Source of the DNA: CAWHNT01 sp963830775
GTDB taxonomy: Bacteria > Pseudomonadota > Alphaproteobacteria > Geminicoccales > Geminicoccaceae
Direction: 5' to 3'
DNA length: 64,000 bases
NCBI GenBank assembly: GCA_963830775.1
Contig: CAWHNT010000024.1
Span: 331,753 to 395,752, forward strand
The stretch's first letter is position 1. Every line of letters starts with the position of its first letter. Shown here piece by piece: positions 10,278 to 19,479 of the stretch. A program made the position numbers and the translations under genes. The notes below the pieces were generated by a model. That model was not told where the DNA came from. It made no database searches and saw nothing but the letters and a program-made list of their open reading frames with translations.

Positions 10278-10826
10278 ATGCAGGTAGGCGTGGGCGGGTT
10301 TGGTCAGAACCGGGAGACGGATCAGCTCGCGCACGAAGTGGCGTCGCACGTGGCAGCGCTCAGGCGATATGCGCTGGTTCTGGTCGGCGACGCGCACGAG
10401 GCCGACGACCTCGTGCAGGAATGCATGAGCCGGGTGCTGGGGCAGATGCGAAGCTGGCGCCCCGTCCGCGACCTCCGTGCCTACATGTTCACGACGTTGC
10501 ACAACGTCTTTGTCGACAATAGCCGCCGGCAGCGGGTGCGCCGCACCGACGTTCCCCTGGAGAATGCGCTGGCAAGCCTTTCTTTGCCGGCAAACCAGTT
10601 GAAGAGGTTGGAGTTCAGGGATTTAGTGACCGCCTTGGGCAAGCTGCCGTCACAGCAGCGCGAGGTGGTCTTGCTGATCGGCCTTGAGGGCATGAGCTAC
10701 ATTGAAGCAGCCCGCGTCCTCGGGGTCCCGATCGGCACCGTCATGTCACGCCTGTCTCGGGGCCGCGAGGCGCTCCGGCAGTTAATGAGCCAGGGCGCCA
10801 TAGCAAAGCTCCGTGTGGTCAAATGA
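10278..10826 (+). CDS. ECF-family RNA polymerase sigma factor
   Basis: Alternative sigma factor for a stress or envelope response. The 182-residue product has region 2 (HEADDLVQECMSRVL, near residues 38-52, with the -10-binding helix following) and region 4 (LPSQQREVVLLIGLEGMSY then EAARVLGVPIGTVMSRLSRG, residues 125-165). GGGAAAG precedes the ATG. The stop codon is one base from the ATG of a membrane anti-sigma factor, a standard arrangement in which the sigma is held inactive until a signal arrives. The promoter it recognises could not be identified. Confidence 0.93.
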   Translation: MQVGVGGFGQNRETDQLAHEVASHVAALRRYALVLVGDAHEADDLVQECMSRVLGQMRSWRPVRDLRAYMFTTLHNVFVDNSRRQRVRRTDVPLENALASLSLPANQLKRLEFRDLVTALGKLPSQQREVVLLIGLEGMSYIEAARVLGVPIGTVMSRLSRGREALRQLMSQGAIAKLRVVK

Positions 10827-10827
10827 G

Positions 10828-11757
10828 ATGCACCGGATGGACTTGAGCCCCAATGTGGGCGAAGACGACTTGCATGCCGTGGTCGACGGCCAGCTTGCGG
10901 CCGACCGGCACCGGGAGGTCATGGCCTATCTGGCCGTGTATCCCGACGCCGCCGACCGGGTATCGGCCTTCTTCCGCCAGCGGGTCGAGCTCGCGGCCTT
11001 GCGCGAGGGCCTGAGCGACGGCGAGCCCGCGCGCGAGCTCGCCGGGCTGGAAGCTGCCTTGTGCCAGTCCCTGCGCCAGGGCCAGCGTGCCCGGCAGCGG
11101 GCGCTGGGGGGCGGCGGGCTGGCGCTCGTGCTGGCGGCGGTCGTGTCGGGCTGGTGGCTCGCCCACGATCGGGGCCACTCCGCCATAGCCAACGCGGCAC
11201 CTGCGTCGCGCGGCGAGCAGATGGCGCTCGGCCACGGATCCGTGGACGCCGACCCGATCACCATGGAGGCCGGCGACGCCGCCGTGCTCTGGCTGCAGGC
11301 CCATCTTGGCGGGCAGCTCCTGAAGCAGCCGAACCTGGAGACGCTGGGCCTGCACTTCGTGGGCGGCAGCACGTTGAAGGGTGCCCGCGGGCCGGCGATC
11401 CGCCTCGTCTACACCGACGATGCCGGTGCGGCCTTCGCCCTCTTCGTGGGCGTGAAGCAGAGCGGCGTGGGCTTGGCAGCGTCGATGGTGCCCGAGGGGC
11501 ACATCTCGCTCAGCTGGCAGCACGAGCCGCTCACCTTCACCCTGATCGCACCCCAGGGCAGCTCGCGCCTGGGCGACATCATGCGCTCGGCCAGCGACCT
11601 CATCGACCCTGCCCCGGTGGCAGCCGACGCGGCGCTCGGCGGCCATGCCGGCGAGGTGGACGAGACGGACGGCGACACGACGCAGGACAGGCTACCGACC
11701 CTGAGCCCGTCGAATGCCGAGCGCAGTGCCAAGGACGAGGTGTCGAAGTCGCTCTGA
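10828..11757 (+). CDS. Membrane anti-sigma factor
   Basis: Predicted partner of the preceding ECF sigma factor. From ATG 10828 it has about 309 residues: a cytoplasmic anti-sigma domain (EDDLHAVVDGQLAADRHREVM) and one membrane helix (ALVLAAVVSGWWLAHDR near residues 95-115). A periplasmic domain of about 190 residues follows, with a disordered acidic tail. An ATG nine bases later (MDLSPN) is an alternative start. No zinc-binding HisCys motif was seen, so this is the ZAS-less type. The sensed signal is unknown. Confidence 0.85.
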   Translation: MHRMDLSPNVGEDDLHAVVDGQLAADRHREVMAYLAVYPDAADRVSAFFRQRVELAALREGLSDGEPARELAGLEAALCQSLRQGQRARQRALGGGGLALVLAAVVSGWWLAHDRGHSAIANAAPASRGEQMALGHGSVDADPITMEAGDAAVLWLQAHLGGQLLKQPNLETLGLHFVGGSTLKGARGPAIRLVYTDDAGAAFALFVGVKQSGVGLAASMVPEGHISLSWQHEPLTFTLIAPQGSSRLGDIMRSASDLIDPAPVAADAALGGHAGEVDETDGDTTQDRLPTLSPSNAERSAKDEVSKSL

Positions 11758-11764
11758 GAGTAGG

Positions 11765-11796
11765 GGCCGGCGGCTGCCTTTGAGGGCGCGCCGGCC
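11765..11796. terminator. Possible bidirectional terminator hairpin
   Basis: GGCCGGCG and CGCCGGCC form a perfect eight-base stem between the convergent anti-sigma and DUF4340 genes. The following T-run is poor on both strands, so it may act only as a stabilising or Rho-assisted hairpin. Confidence 0.4.
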
Positions 11797-11801
11797 TTCG
11801 A

Positions 11802-12896
11802 TCAGGACTGGCCGTCGGCTGCCGCCAGCAGGTCGTCCATCTTCCAGCCGATGCGGCCGGCCATGTACTCGGAAAGCTTGAAGGCCCAGCCGTCGAGCCT
11901 GCTCTTCAACTCGGCCGCACGCTCCGGGGCGGGCTTGGGCGCCGGCTGACCTTCGGCCGGAGCCGGGGCTGGCGCCAAGGGCTCGCCGGCGGCGACCGTG
12001 AAGCTCATCCAGTGCTCGGCCTTGTCGCCCTCGCCGGTCGTGGCCGCGCGCACGTCGACGTCGATCCCGTCCCAGGTCTCGAACCGTGCCTTGGGTGCGT
12101 CGGGCGGGAACGTGACCTCGGCGATCGGCTTCACGTCCTGCATGGTCAGGCTGGAGAGCGTCCCGGCCAGGCGGTTGACCTTCTCCTCGTCGGCCTTCCT
12201 GCCCTCGGGCGGAGGCGGCTCAAGGGCATAGCTCGGCGCGTTGCGGTCCGCCTTGGCGGCCACGATCGGGGCCGAGCCGTCGGCGCCCAGCGTCACCCGG
12301 CCGATCTCGTCCTGCGGGATGTCGATGATGTCGCGGCTCACCACGTCGGTCGGGCTGGAGGGCACGCTGAGCTCGCCCGCCGCCAGCCAGGCCTGGTCCT
12401 CGCCGCCGCGGCGGACATAGACGCCCGAGCGCCCGCCGCCATAGAGGCCGTACTTGGTCTTGCCGACGATGGCCGTGGCCAGGGTCTTGCCGTCCTTGTC
12501 CAGGAGATCGACCTGGTGCGACTTGGCGTCGGGCTTCGCCGGATCGCCGAGCTCCAGCCGGGCCAGACGGTCGGCCTTGGCGGTCTTGGCCTCGACCAGC
12601 TGCAGGCTGGCCAGGCCCAGCGCCAGCTCGCGCGCCTTCTTGTAGTCCGCGGGGTAGCCGCCGCGCTCGGCCAGCTGCCACTTGCCGTCCGCCGTGCGGG
12701 TCATGGTGAGGGTCTGGCCGCCGCCCGTGACCTTGATCGTCTGCACGTCGTTCAGCCGGTCGAGCAGGCCCGCGAACATCGGCTCGGCCTGACGGCTGGC
12801 GGCCAGCGGCACGTCGCGCGCGGTGACGGCCCAGGCCGCGAGCCCGAGGCTCAGTGCGGTGGCGGCGGCCAGGACGGCAAAGCCCTTGGGCGACAT
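11802..12896 (-). CDS. DUF4340 domain protein of a Gld-like ABC system
   Basis: Envelope protein of unknown function. The 364-residue product begins with a membrane anchor (GFAVLAAATALSLGLAAWAVTA, written here in part) and continues as an extracytoplasmic beta-rich domain of DUF4340 type. The C-terminus has a Pro/Ala-rich linker and ends near GWKMDDLLAAADGQS. ATG 12896 has GGGAGG upstream. It is the last gene of an operon with a GldG-like protein, a permease and an ATPase. DUF4340 proteins are commonly encoded with such transporters. Confidence 0.85.
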   Translation of the reverse strand: MSPKGFAVLAAATALSLGLAAWAVTARDVPLAASRQAEPMFAGLLDRLNDVQTIKVTGGGQTLTMTRTADGKWQLAERGGYPADYKKARELALGLASLQLVEAKTAKADRLARLELGDPAKPDAKSHQVDLLDKDGKTLATAIVGKTKYGLYGGGRSGVYVRRGGEDQAWLAAGELSVPSSPTDVVSRDIIDIPQDEIGRVTLGADGSAPIVAAKADRNAPSYALEPPPPEGRKADEEKVNRLAGTLSSLTMQDVKPIAEVTFPPDAPKARFETWDGIDVDVRAATTGEGDKAEHWMSFTVAAGEPLAPAPAPAEGQPAPKPAPERAAELKSRLDGWAFKLSEYMAGRIGWKMDDLLAAADGQS

Positions 12897-12915
12897 CGTC
12901 TTACCTCCCCTTCCC

Positions 12916-14802
12916 TCAGGCGTGCGCCACGGCGTCGACACGGCGGCGGTAGCGGGCGCGCTTGACCAGCGCCATGACGATGGCGAGCAGGGCCACCGCG
13001 ATCGGCACGGCGGCGATGCCGAAGAACCGCGCCCGCCCCTGCAGGTCCTCGATGTCCTTGCGCAGCGCCAGCTGGACCTCGCGCAGCTCGCGCCGCGTGT
13101 CGAGGAGCTGGCTGCGGAAGCCCTCGATCTCCTGCTTCTGCTTGTCGCTGACCAGCGCCTGGTCGTCGCCCTCGCTGACGCTGACGGCACTGAGCTTCTG
13201 CTGCAGGTCGCCCAGCTTGCCCAGGAGCTCCTGCTCCTTGGCCCGGTACTGCTGCTCGGCCGCGCGCCGGATCTCGGCCACCCTCGTGAACGGCCGGTTG
13301 GTGACCTCGCGCCCGCGCAGGTCGAGCAGCGCCTCGCTGCCGGCCAGGTAGTCCAGCGCATTGGCGACGAAGTTGGCGTTGTCGGCGAGCGGGATCTGCA
13401 TCTGCTGGCCGAACATGCCCTGGCTCGCCAGCCAGCTGCGGTCCTCGAGGAGATCGGTGTCGGCAACCAGGACGATGCTCGCCGGCTCCTTGGTTTCCGC
13501 GATGTAGTCCGGCCCCTCGGTGTCGCCCTCGGGCTTGCCCGGGAAGGCGGACTTCACCGGCCCTGCCACCCGTGCCGCCATCACCAGACTCTCATTGCCG
13601 GGCTTGAAGTCGCGGATGAGCGCGAACGGGTCGGGGTAGAGCCGGACCTTGTCGGCCTCGATCGCCATCGCCTGCGGCGAGGAGCTGACGAGCGGGGTGA
13701 ACGTGGTCGTGGCCCCCTGCCTCGGCTTCAGGATGCCGGCCGTGGCGAGGTTCAGGCGGTTCAGCTCCGAGGTCATCACCTCGCTGCCGCTCAGGCTCGC
13801 GTGCTCGAGCGAGAGCCAGGGCAGGTAGTCGATCACCTGCTCGCGGCCGCCGCTCGGATAGGACACCTGCCGGGCCGCCGTCGGGTCGGCCACGAGCCGG
13901 TCGGCCGCCAGCTCCACGCCCCAGGCGTCGAGCAGCTTCGGCAGGCTGGCATTGGTGTCGGCCGGCGGCATGCCCTGCTGCTGGCGCTGGCGCATCGCCT
14001 GCGCCTCGGAGTGCGGGTCGAGGAAGGCCAGCACCTTGCCGCCGCGCATCACGAACTGGTCGATAGCGTAGAGGGTCTTGTCGGAGAGGTTCTGCGGCTG
14101 GACCAGCAGCAGCGTGCGCACGTCGTCGTCGAGCTTGGCGACCTCCCCGCCCAGGTAGCGCAGCTCGAAGAACTGCCCCAGCTCCTTCACCACCTGCCAG
14201 GGCTGGTACTGCATCGCCGGGTCGCCGTTGAGCGGCAGCGAGCTGAGCACGGCGACGACCGGCTTCTCCGGATGGGCCAGGTTGTAGACCATCCGGGTCA
14301 GGTCATACTCGAGGAAGGCCTCGCGCTCGGGCGAGAGCACCGGCAGCACGTCGACATCGTCGGTGCTGTTGGTGCCGGCGACGCCGAAATAGCCGTTGGT
14401 GCCGCGGTTATCGAGCGGGATCGGGTCGAGGCCGAAGCCCACCGCCCGGTCCTCCTCGGGCGAGAACGGCTCGGGGTCGACATACTCGACCGTGATCCGG
14501 TCGTTGGACGCGTCGGCGTAGGTCTTGAGCATGTCGTGGACGCGGTCGGCGTAGGTGGCGAGGAACGGGTTCGCCTGCCGCACTGCGCTGGAGACGTAGA
14601 GCCGGAGTGTGACCGGCTCGTCGACCCCGGCCAGGAGCTGCTCGGTGCCGTGCGAGAGGGTGAACTGGCGGTTCTGGGTGAGGTCCAGCCGCATCCCGCG
14701 CAGGTTCAAGGTGCCGAAGGTGTTGAGCGCCACGAAGCAGATGATGGCCAGAATGACGCCGACGACGGCGAGCTTCTGCCGGTCCATGCCACGGCTTGCC
14801 AT
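12916..14802 (-). CDS. GldG-like auxiliary component of ABC transporter
   Basis: Membrane-anchored substrate-side component of an ABC-2 type system. The 628-residue product has an N-terminal membrane helix (KLAVVGVILAIICFVAL) and a GldG/DUF7088-type domain (RLDLTQNRQFTLSHGTEQLL; PVTLRLYVSS). A GATase-like central region includes LLLVQPQNLSDKTLYAIDQF. Near the end come a coiled-coil stretch and a C-terminal helix anchor followed by basic residues. Start ATG 14802 has GAGG upstream. It starts just after the permease stop (14814). Function outside gliding bacteria is not established. Confidence 0.87.
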   Translation of the reverse strand: MASRGMDRQKLAVVGVILAIICFVALNTFGTLNLRGMRLDLTQNRQFTLSHGTEQLLAGVDEPVTLRLYVSSAVRQANPFLATYADRVHDMLKTYADASNDRITVEYVDPEPFSPEEDRAVGFGLDPIPLDNRGTNGYFGVAGTNSTDDVDVLPVLSPEREAFLEYDLTRMVYNLAHPEKPVVAVLSSLPLNGDPAMQYQPWQVVKELGQFFELRYLGGEVAKLDDDVRTLLLVQPQNLSDKTLYAIDQFVMRGGKVLAFLDPHSEAQAMRQRQQQGMPPADTNASLPKLLDAWGVELAADRLVADPTAARQVSYPSGGREQVIDYLPWLSLEHASLSGSEVMTSELNRLNLATAGILKPRQGATTTFTPLVSSSPQAMAIEADKVRLYPDPFALIRDFKPGNESLVMAARVAGPVKSAFPGKPEGDTEGPDYIAETKEPASIVLVADTDLLEDRSWLASQGMFGQQMQIPLADNANFVANALDYLAGSEALLDLRGREVTNRPFTRVAEIRRAAEQQYRAKEQELLGKLGDLQQKLSAVSVSEGDDQALVSDKQKQEIEGFRSQLLDTRRELREVQLALRKDIEDLQGRARFFGIAAVPIAVALLAIVMALVKRARYRRRVDAVAHA

Positions 14803-14813
14803 GAGCTTTTCCC

Positions 14814-15548
14814 TCACGCCGCCTTCTTGAGGTCGGCCAGCAGCGTGTTGACGACGAGGCACAAGCTGATCAGCGAGGCGAAGAAGAGCAGCGAGGCCAG
14901 GCTCACCACGCCCTTCATCAGCTCGCCGAACTGGGTGATGAAGCTGAACGAGGCCACCGTGTCCACGACGAGCTGCGGCGCCCAGGGCCGGAAGGCCGCC
15001 AGCACGAGGTCGACCCCGCTCATCAGGAAGAGGAAGCAGGCGGCGGCCCCCAGCACGAAGGCGATCACCTGGTTCTTGGTCACCGCCGACATGCAGGCAC
15101 CGATGGCGATGAACGCCCCGGCCATGGCCCAGCTGCCGAGATAGGAGAGCAGGATCACGCCGTTGTCCGGCTCGCCCAGATAGTTGACCAGGAGCCACAA
15201 GGGAAAGGTCAGGACCAGAGCGATGCCGGCGAAGATCCAGGCCGCCAGGAACTTGCCGAGCACGGCCGAGAAGGTCGTGGTGGGCAGCGTCATCAGCAGC
15301 TCGATGGTGCCGCTGCGGCGCTCCTCGGCCCAGAGCCGCATCGCGATCGCGGGCACCAGGAACAGATAGAGCCAGGGATGGAAGATGAAGAACGAGCTGA
15401 GATCGGCCTGCCCGCGCTCGAAGAAGTTGCCGAGGAAGAAGGTGAAGGCCCCGGCCAGGGCCAGGAAGATGACGATGAAGATGTAGGCGAGCGGGGTGGC
15501 GAAATAGGCCCTGAGCTCGCGCTTCATGATGGTGAGCGTGCCGTGCAT
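14814..15548 (-). CDS. ABC-2 type permease (GldF-like)
   Basis: Membrane subunit of the ABC system. The 244-residue product has six hydrophobic segments and the N-terminal cytoplasmic motif MKRELRAYFATPLAYIF typical of GldF/NosY-like permeases. The coupling segment MRLWAEERRSGTIELLMTLP follows. It is 11 bp downstream of the ATPase gene and overlaps nothing. The substrate is unknown. Confidence 0.9.
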   Translation of the reverse strand: MHGTLTIMKRELRAYFATPLAYIFIVIFLALAGAFTFFLGNFFERGQADLSSFFIFHPWLYLFLVPAIAMRLWAEERRSGTIELLMTLPTTTFSAVLGKFLAAWIFAGIALVLTFPLWLLVNYLGEPDNGVILLSYLGSWAMAGAFIAIGACMSAVTKNQVIAFVLGAAACFLFLMSGVDLVLAAFRPWAPQLVVDTVASFSFITQFGELMKGVVSLASLLFFASLISLCLVVNTLLADLKKAA

Positions 15549-15559
15549 CGGACGGTTCC

Positions 15560-16507
15560 TCAGTGCGCCTTGAGGGTGAGCTCGCGGAACACGTCGTCGA
15601 GGCGGCCCTGCTCGACCGCGAACTCGTCGACCACGATCCGCTCGCGCTGCACCACCTCATCGACCGGCCGGACGATCTCGGCCCCGGCCCTGGGCAGGAC
15701 GATCAGCGTGGCGACGCCGTTGACCTTGCCCACGGTCTCGACCGCCTGCACGCCCGGCAGCTCGCCCAGGAGCTGCTCGACCCGCGGCGCCACGTTGGCG
15801 TTCAACGTGAGCCGCACGGCATTGTGGTAGCGCGAGCGGCGCTTGAGCTCGTCCGGCCTCGCATCGGCCACGACCCGGCCGCGGGCGATCACGACCGCCC
15901 GGGTGCAGACCGCCTCCACCTCCTCCAGGATGTGGGTGGAGATGATGATCGCCTTCTCCTCGCCCATCTCGGCGATGAGCTTCCTGACCTCGTGCTTCTG
16001 GTTCGGGTCGAGCCCGTCGGTGGGCTCGTCCAGCACCAGCACGGGCGGGTCGTGCATGATCGCCTGGGCGATTCCGACGCGGCGCTTGAAGCCCTTGGAC
16101 AGGGTCTCGATCGGCCGGTGCAGCACCTCGGCCAGCTGCGTGCGCTCGACCGCGGCCCCGATCTTCCCTTGCGCGTCCTTGCCGTCCAGCCCCCGCATCT
16201 CCGCCACGAAGCGCAGGAAACCCGCGGGCGTCATGTCGCCGTAGAGCGGCGCCCCTTCCGGCAGGTAGCCCAGCCGCTTCTTGGCCTCGATCGGCTTGCG
16301 CACCACGTCGAAGCCCATCACGCTGGCCGTCCCGGCCGAGGGCGGGATGAAGCCCGTCAGCATCCGCATGGTAGTGGACTTGCCGGCCCCGTTCGGCCCC
16401 AGGAAGCCCAGCACCTCGCCGCGCTCGAGGCCGAAGCTCACCTCCTCGACCGCATGTACCGGCCCGAACCGCTTCGCCAGCCCGTCGAGGCGAACCATCT
16501 CGGTCAT
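15560..16507 (-). CDS. ABC transporter ATP-binding protein (GldA-like)
   Basis: Energises the Gld-like transporter. From ATG 16507 (MTEMVRLDGLAKRFGPVHAV) it has 315 residues with Walker A GPNGAGKST, signature LSKGFKRR, Walker B VLVLDEPTDGLD and the H-loop in IIISTHILEE. A C-terminal extension of about 90 residues follows, common in ABC-2 ATPases. An in-frame GTG/ATG further upstream would add an Arg-rich tail and is less likely. First gene of the operon; the IS630 element lies about 100 bp upstream and may have altered its promoter region. Confidence 0.93.
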   Translation of the reverse strand: MTEMVRLDGLAKRFGPVHAVEEVSFGLERGEVLGFLGPNGAGKSTTMRMLTGFIPPSAGTASVMGFDVVRKPIEAKKRLGYLPEGAPLYGDMTPAGFLRFVAEMRGLDGKDAQGKIGAAVERTQLAEVLHRPIETLSKGFKRRVGIAQAIMHDPPVLVLDEPTDGLDPNQKHEVRKLIAEMGEEKAIIISTHILEEVEAVCTRAVVIARGRVVADARPDELKRRSRYHNAVRLTLNANVAPRVEQLLGELPGVQAVETVGKVNGVATLIVLPRAGAEIVRPVDEVVQRERIVVDEFAVEQGRLDDVFRELTLKAH

Positions 16508-16604
16508 CGCTGCAACTCCAACCCGCTCAACCCGGGCAAGCCCGCGGGCTGATAGAAGAGCCCGCGGCACGGTTCAATCCCCCTCTAGTACCACTATGTC
16601 GCTA

Positions 16605-17769
16605 GTGCAATCCCACGGTAGCTCTTGTGCAAGGGCATTGGGGGCCGCATCTGATCGGGATGCACCCACCGATCTTCGTTCGTGAGCTGAGCGGCGCGGA
16701 GCGCGCCCAGCTCGACGTCGGCCTGCGTTCGCCAAGCGCCTTCACCGTGCGGCGTGCTCAGATCGTGCGGCTGAGCGCGGCAGGGCGCCCGCCGCGGGCT
16801 ATTGCGCAGGGTTTGTGCTGCGCGGTGCAGACCGTGCGCAACGCCATCCGCGCTTTCAACGCCCGCGGCCTTGCGGCCCTGACCGCCGGTTCCCCGCGGC
16901 CCAAGAGCGCCGCCCCGGTGCTGGATGGAGCCAAGCTGGAGCAGCTGCGCGGTCTCCTGCACCAGTCGCCACGCGCCTTCGGCCATGCCAGGAGCACCTG
17001 GACGCTCACCCTGCTGGCGCAGGTCGCGCACGACCAGGGGCTGAGCGCGACCGTCCTGTCGGACGAGACGATCCGGCGGGCGTTGGCGCGGCTGGAGGTG
17101 GGCTGGAAGCGCGCCAAGCGCTGGCTCACCAGCCCCGATCCCGACTACGCGCGTAAAAAAGTCGCCGCGACCGCCTGATCCGGCAGGCGCAAAGCCGGCC
17201 AGGCTGGGCGCTCGGCTTCCAGGACGAGGTCTGGTTCTCCCGCCTGGCGCAGCCGGCGCTGCATGCCTGGACGGCGGGCGAGCCCCTGCGCCTTGGCCTG
17301 CATCCCGTGGATCGCGCCGATCCTGAGCCGAAGGCCTGGCCTGCTACGGCCTGTGGCTGCCTGCACGCGAGCGGATGCTGCTGCGCTTCGTCAACGGGCG
17401 ACCGATCAGCCCGGTGACCTGCGCCTTCCTTGCCTGGGCCGCCGAACAGCTCGCGGCCGAGGGCGTCCGGGTCTTGGCGCTGATCTGGGACAACGCCTCC
17501 TGGCACATCAGCCGCGAGGTGCGGGACTGGGTCAGGAGGCACAATCGCGAGGTCAAGCGGACCGGCCATGGTTGCCGCCTTCTGATCTGCCGGCTGCCGA
17601 GCCGAAGCCCGTGGCTCAACCCGATCGAGCCCAAATGGGTCCACGCCAAGCGAGCGGTGGTCGAGCCGGCGCGCAAGCTCACCGGCGCCGAGCTCAAGCA
17701 GCGGCTCTGCCAGCACTACCAATGCCAGCTTCTGCCACCGCTCGCACAACAGCTCCCTTGATCATGCAC
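16605..17769 (+). mobile_element. IS630-family insertion sequence
   Basis: About 1165 bp bounded by TA dinucleotides (16603-16604 and 17770-17771), the usual IS630 target duplication. Imperfect terminal inverted repeats of about 27 bp share GTGCA at the tips and AGCT-N-TTGTGC internally. Both TAs are the centre of a CTAG. It contains one transposase gene broken by two frameshifts. Confidence 0.85.
16660..17761 (+). pseudogene. IS630 transposase, two frame changes
   Basis: DDE transposase. The first frame encodes the N-terminal winged-helix part (ELSGAERAQLDVGLR through SPDPDYARKK). Translation must shift at an A6 run (17154-17159) into the frame with DEVWFSRLAQPALHAW, the first catalytic Asp. 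It must shift again near 17335, where one base seems missing, into WDNASWH (second Asp) and SPWLNPIEPKW (Glu). The A6 run could be programmed slippage, as in some IS families. The second break has no slippery sequence and suggests inactivity or an assembly error. Confidence 0.8.
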
Positions 17770-17779
17770 TAGTGAGGCT

Positions 17780-17858
17780 AAGCCATTGATTTCAATAGGC
17801 AATTCTGACAATTCTGATCGAGCATCTTGCTCGGAAAAGGCTGCGAAATCAATGGCTT
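17780..17858. repeat. Small MITE-like inverted-repeat element
   Basis: Arms AAGCCATTGATTTC (17780-17793) and GAAATCAATGGCTT (17845-17858) are perfect inverted repeats of 14 bp around a 51-bp AT-richer core. Each arm is bounded outside by a TA-containing base pair, so the unit looks like a non-autonomous TA-inserting element. No coding capacity. Confidence 0.55.
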
Positions 17859-17865
17859 AACATAT

Positions 17866-17903
17866 CTTATGACACCGTAGTACTAGTACTACCGTGTCAT
17901 AAG
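17866..17903. repeat. Near-perfect 38-bp palindrome at IS701 end
   Basis: Centred on the CTAG at 17883-17886. The two arms read CTTATGACAC(C)GTAGTA and its mirror, with a single mismatched pair. The right arm is the left end of the adjoining IS701 element. The left arm looks like a second IS701 end in opposite orientation. Confidence 0.75.
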
Positions 17904-19361
17904 TTGATTGATCGGTGTGGCCGCCGGAAAGCTGCAGGCAGCAGGGACATCGCGGCAGGCCGCCATGAGCGCGAGGGCGAGGCGCCGGCGCAAGGTAGCG
18001 ATGGAGGTGGGGCTGTGCCGCTCGGGCCGGATCAGGCGAGCCCGAGGCCGGTAGTCGGCCGGCCGCTCGGGGGCCCTGAGCCGGGGCTGCCCTCCGGGGA
18101 AAAGCGACAGCGCTCGGCCACGAGGAATCCGTAGGCCGCGATGCACAAGGAGGCATGGTGGTGGAAGCCGCGCCAGCCCCGGCCCTCGAAGTGGCCCAGG
18201 CCGATCTCCTGCTTCAGCTCCTCGAAGTCGCGCTCGATCCGCCAACGCAGCTTGGCGGTGCGACCAGCTGCCCGATTGTCATCATCCCGGGCAGGGTCGA
18301 GAGCCAGTCTTGGTCGGCTCCTTCCCGCCCTCGGGCCACTCCACCAGGAGCCATTCCTCCGCCCGTGGCTCGGCCCGGTCCATGTCGCGATGCGCCGGCC
18401 GGACCCGGACGGCGGCGAAGCGCGAGGCGAGGGCGCCGGTCGTGCCCTCGCGCCAACGCGCGGCCTGCCACGCGCCCGCGGGCAGCGCCATCGCCAACCC
18501 TTCGGCCGCGAGCGGCTGGTGCTCGGGGCCGCGCCGCAGCAGCTTGGGCGGCCGGCCCCTGCCGCTCCAAGGCTTGGCCGGCAACGGTCCCGTGCCGGGC
18601 GCCCACAAGGTGGTCGAGCCCTGGATGCCGGCCACGTAGGGGATGCCCAGGGCGGTGACGCCGTCGCGGAAGCCGGTGTCGTTGCCGTACCCGGCGTCGG
18701 TGACCACCACGCCCCGCAGCACGCCGTCCGCCACCGCCTGCCGGATCTGCCCCAGCGCGATCTCGGGCTTCATCCGAAACTCCACCTCCTCAGGCACGCC
18801 CGCCATCGCGCGTCGCGCCGGATCAGCGGCCCAGGTCTCGGGCAGGTAAAGCCGGTAGGCGATCGGCAGGCTCGCCTGCTCGTTGGCCACCGAGAGGGTT
18901 ACCGCCACCTGGCAGTTGTCCTGCTTGCCGATCTGGCCGCAGTACTGCCGGGCCACCCCGACCGAAAGCCTGCCCTTCTTCGGCAGGCCGGTGTCGTTCA
19001 CGATCCAGGCTCGGATCGGTCCATGCGCCATGATCGCCGGCAGCACGTGGCCGCGCACCGCCGTCAGCACGGCTGCATCATCCCAGGCCGCCTTGGCTAC
19101 GAAGTGGTGCAGGGACTGGTGCGCCGCACCCACCCGAAACGGCGCGACCCGGGCGGCCATCGGCTCGACGCTCTTGCGCTCGCCAGGCAGCAGCAGGCCG
19201 GTCGCGTAGGCCCGCAGCGGCCCGCGCCGGTCCGCGTGGCCCAGCGCCCCGCCCAGGAGCTCGACGTAGCTCCCGAACCGCTCCTCCCAGTCCGCCATCT
19301 TCCACCCGCCTCATGCTGCCGCTCCGGGCGAGATAGCAAAAGCTTAGCTTATGAAGGTATA
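17887..19361 (-). mobile_element. IS701-family insertion sequence (copy 1)
   Basis: About 1475 bp between CTAG target duplications (17883-17886 and 19362-19365), which fits the IS701 four-base target. The outer ends share TA-rich tips followed by TCATAAG in inverted orientation, though the repeats are imperfect. The single transposase gene is frameshifted. Confidence 0.72.
17889..19298 (-). pseudogene. IS701 transposase (copy 1), frameshifted
   Basis: DDE (DDE_5 type) transposase. From ATG 19298 the frame MADWEERFGSYVELLGGALG runs through IVNDTGLPKKGRLSVG (first Asp) and VVVTDAGYGNDTGF (second Asp) to EWLLVEWPEGG, then changes frame near 18290. The C-terminal part is spread over two further frames: ELKQEIGLGHFEGRGW-like sequence, then PERHSPTSIATLRRRL to a stop near 17889. 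At least two indels are needed, so the gene is inactive or the assembly is wrong here. It is related to, but clearly different from, the copy at 28-29 kb. Confidence 0.8.
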
Positions 19362-19479
19362 CTAGGTGACACTCTGTTAATGCAGGGGCGGCGCCGGGCC
19401 CGCGGGCTCCCAAAAGCAGCGCGGCGCGGCCGGAACCCGACCGCGCCGCGCCACAACGGACCAGACGCGCGTTGACGGT

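Noticed and set aside
12823..15144. Long plus-strand open frames opposite the Gld-like operon
   Set aside because: Composition is that of a complementary shadow, and the minus-strand genes have membrane segments and ABC motifs.
17148..17165. A classical A AAA AAG -1 slippery heptamer in the IS630 transposase
   Set aside because: In the actual frame the preceding base is T, so the heptamer rule is not met; only a plain A6 slippage site remains.
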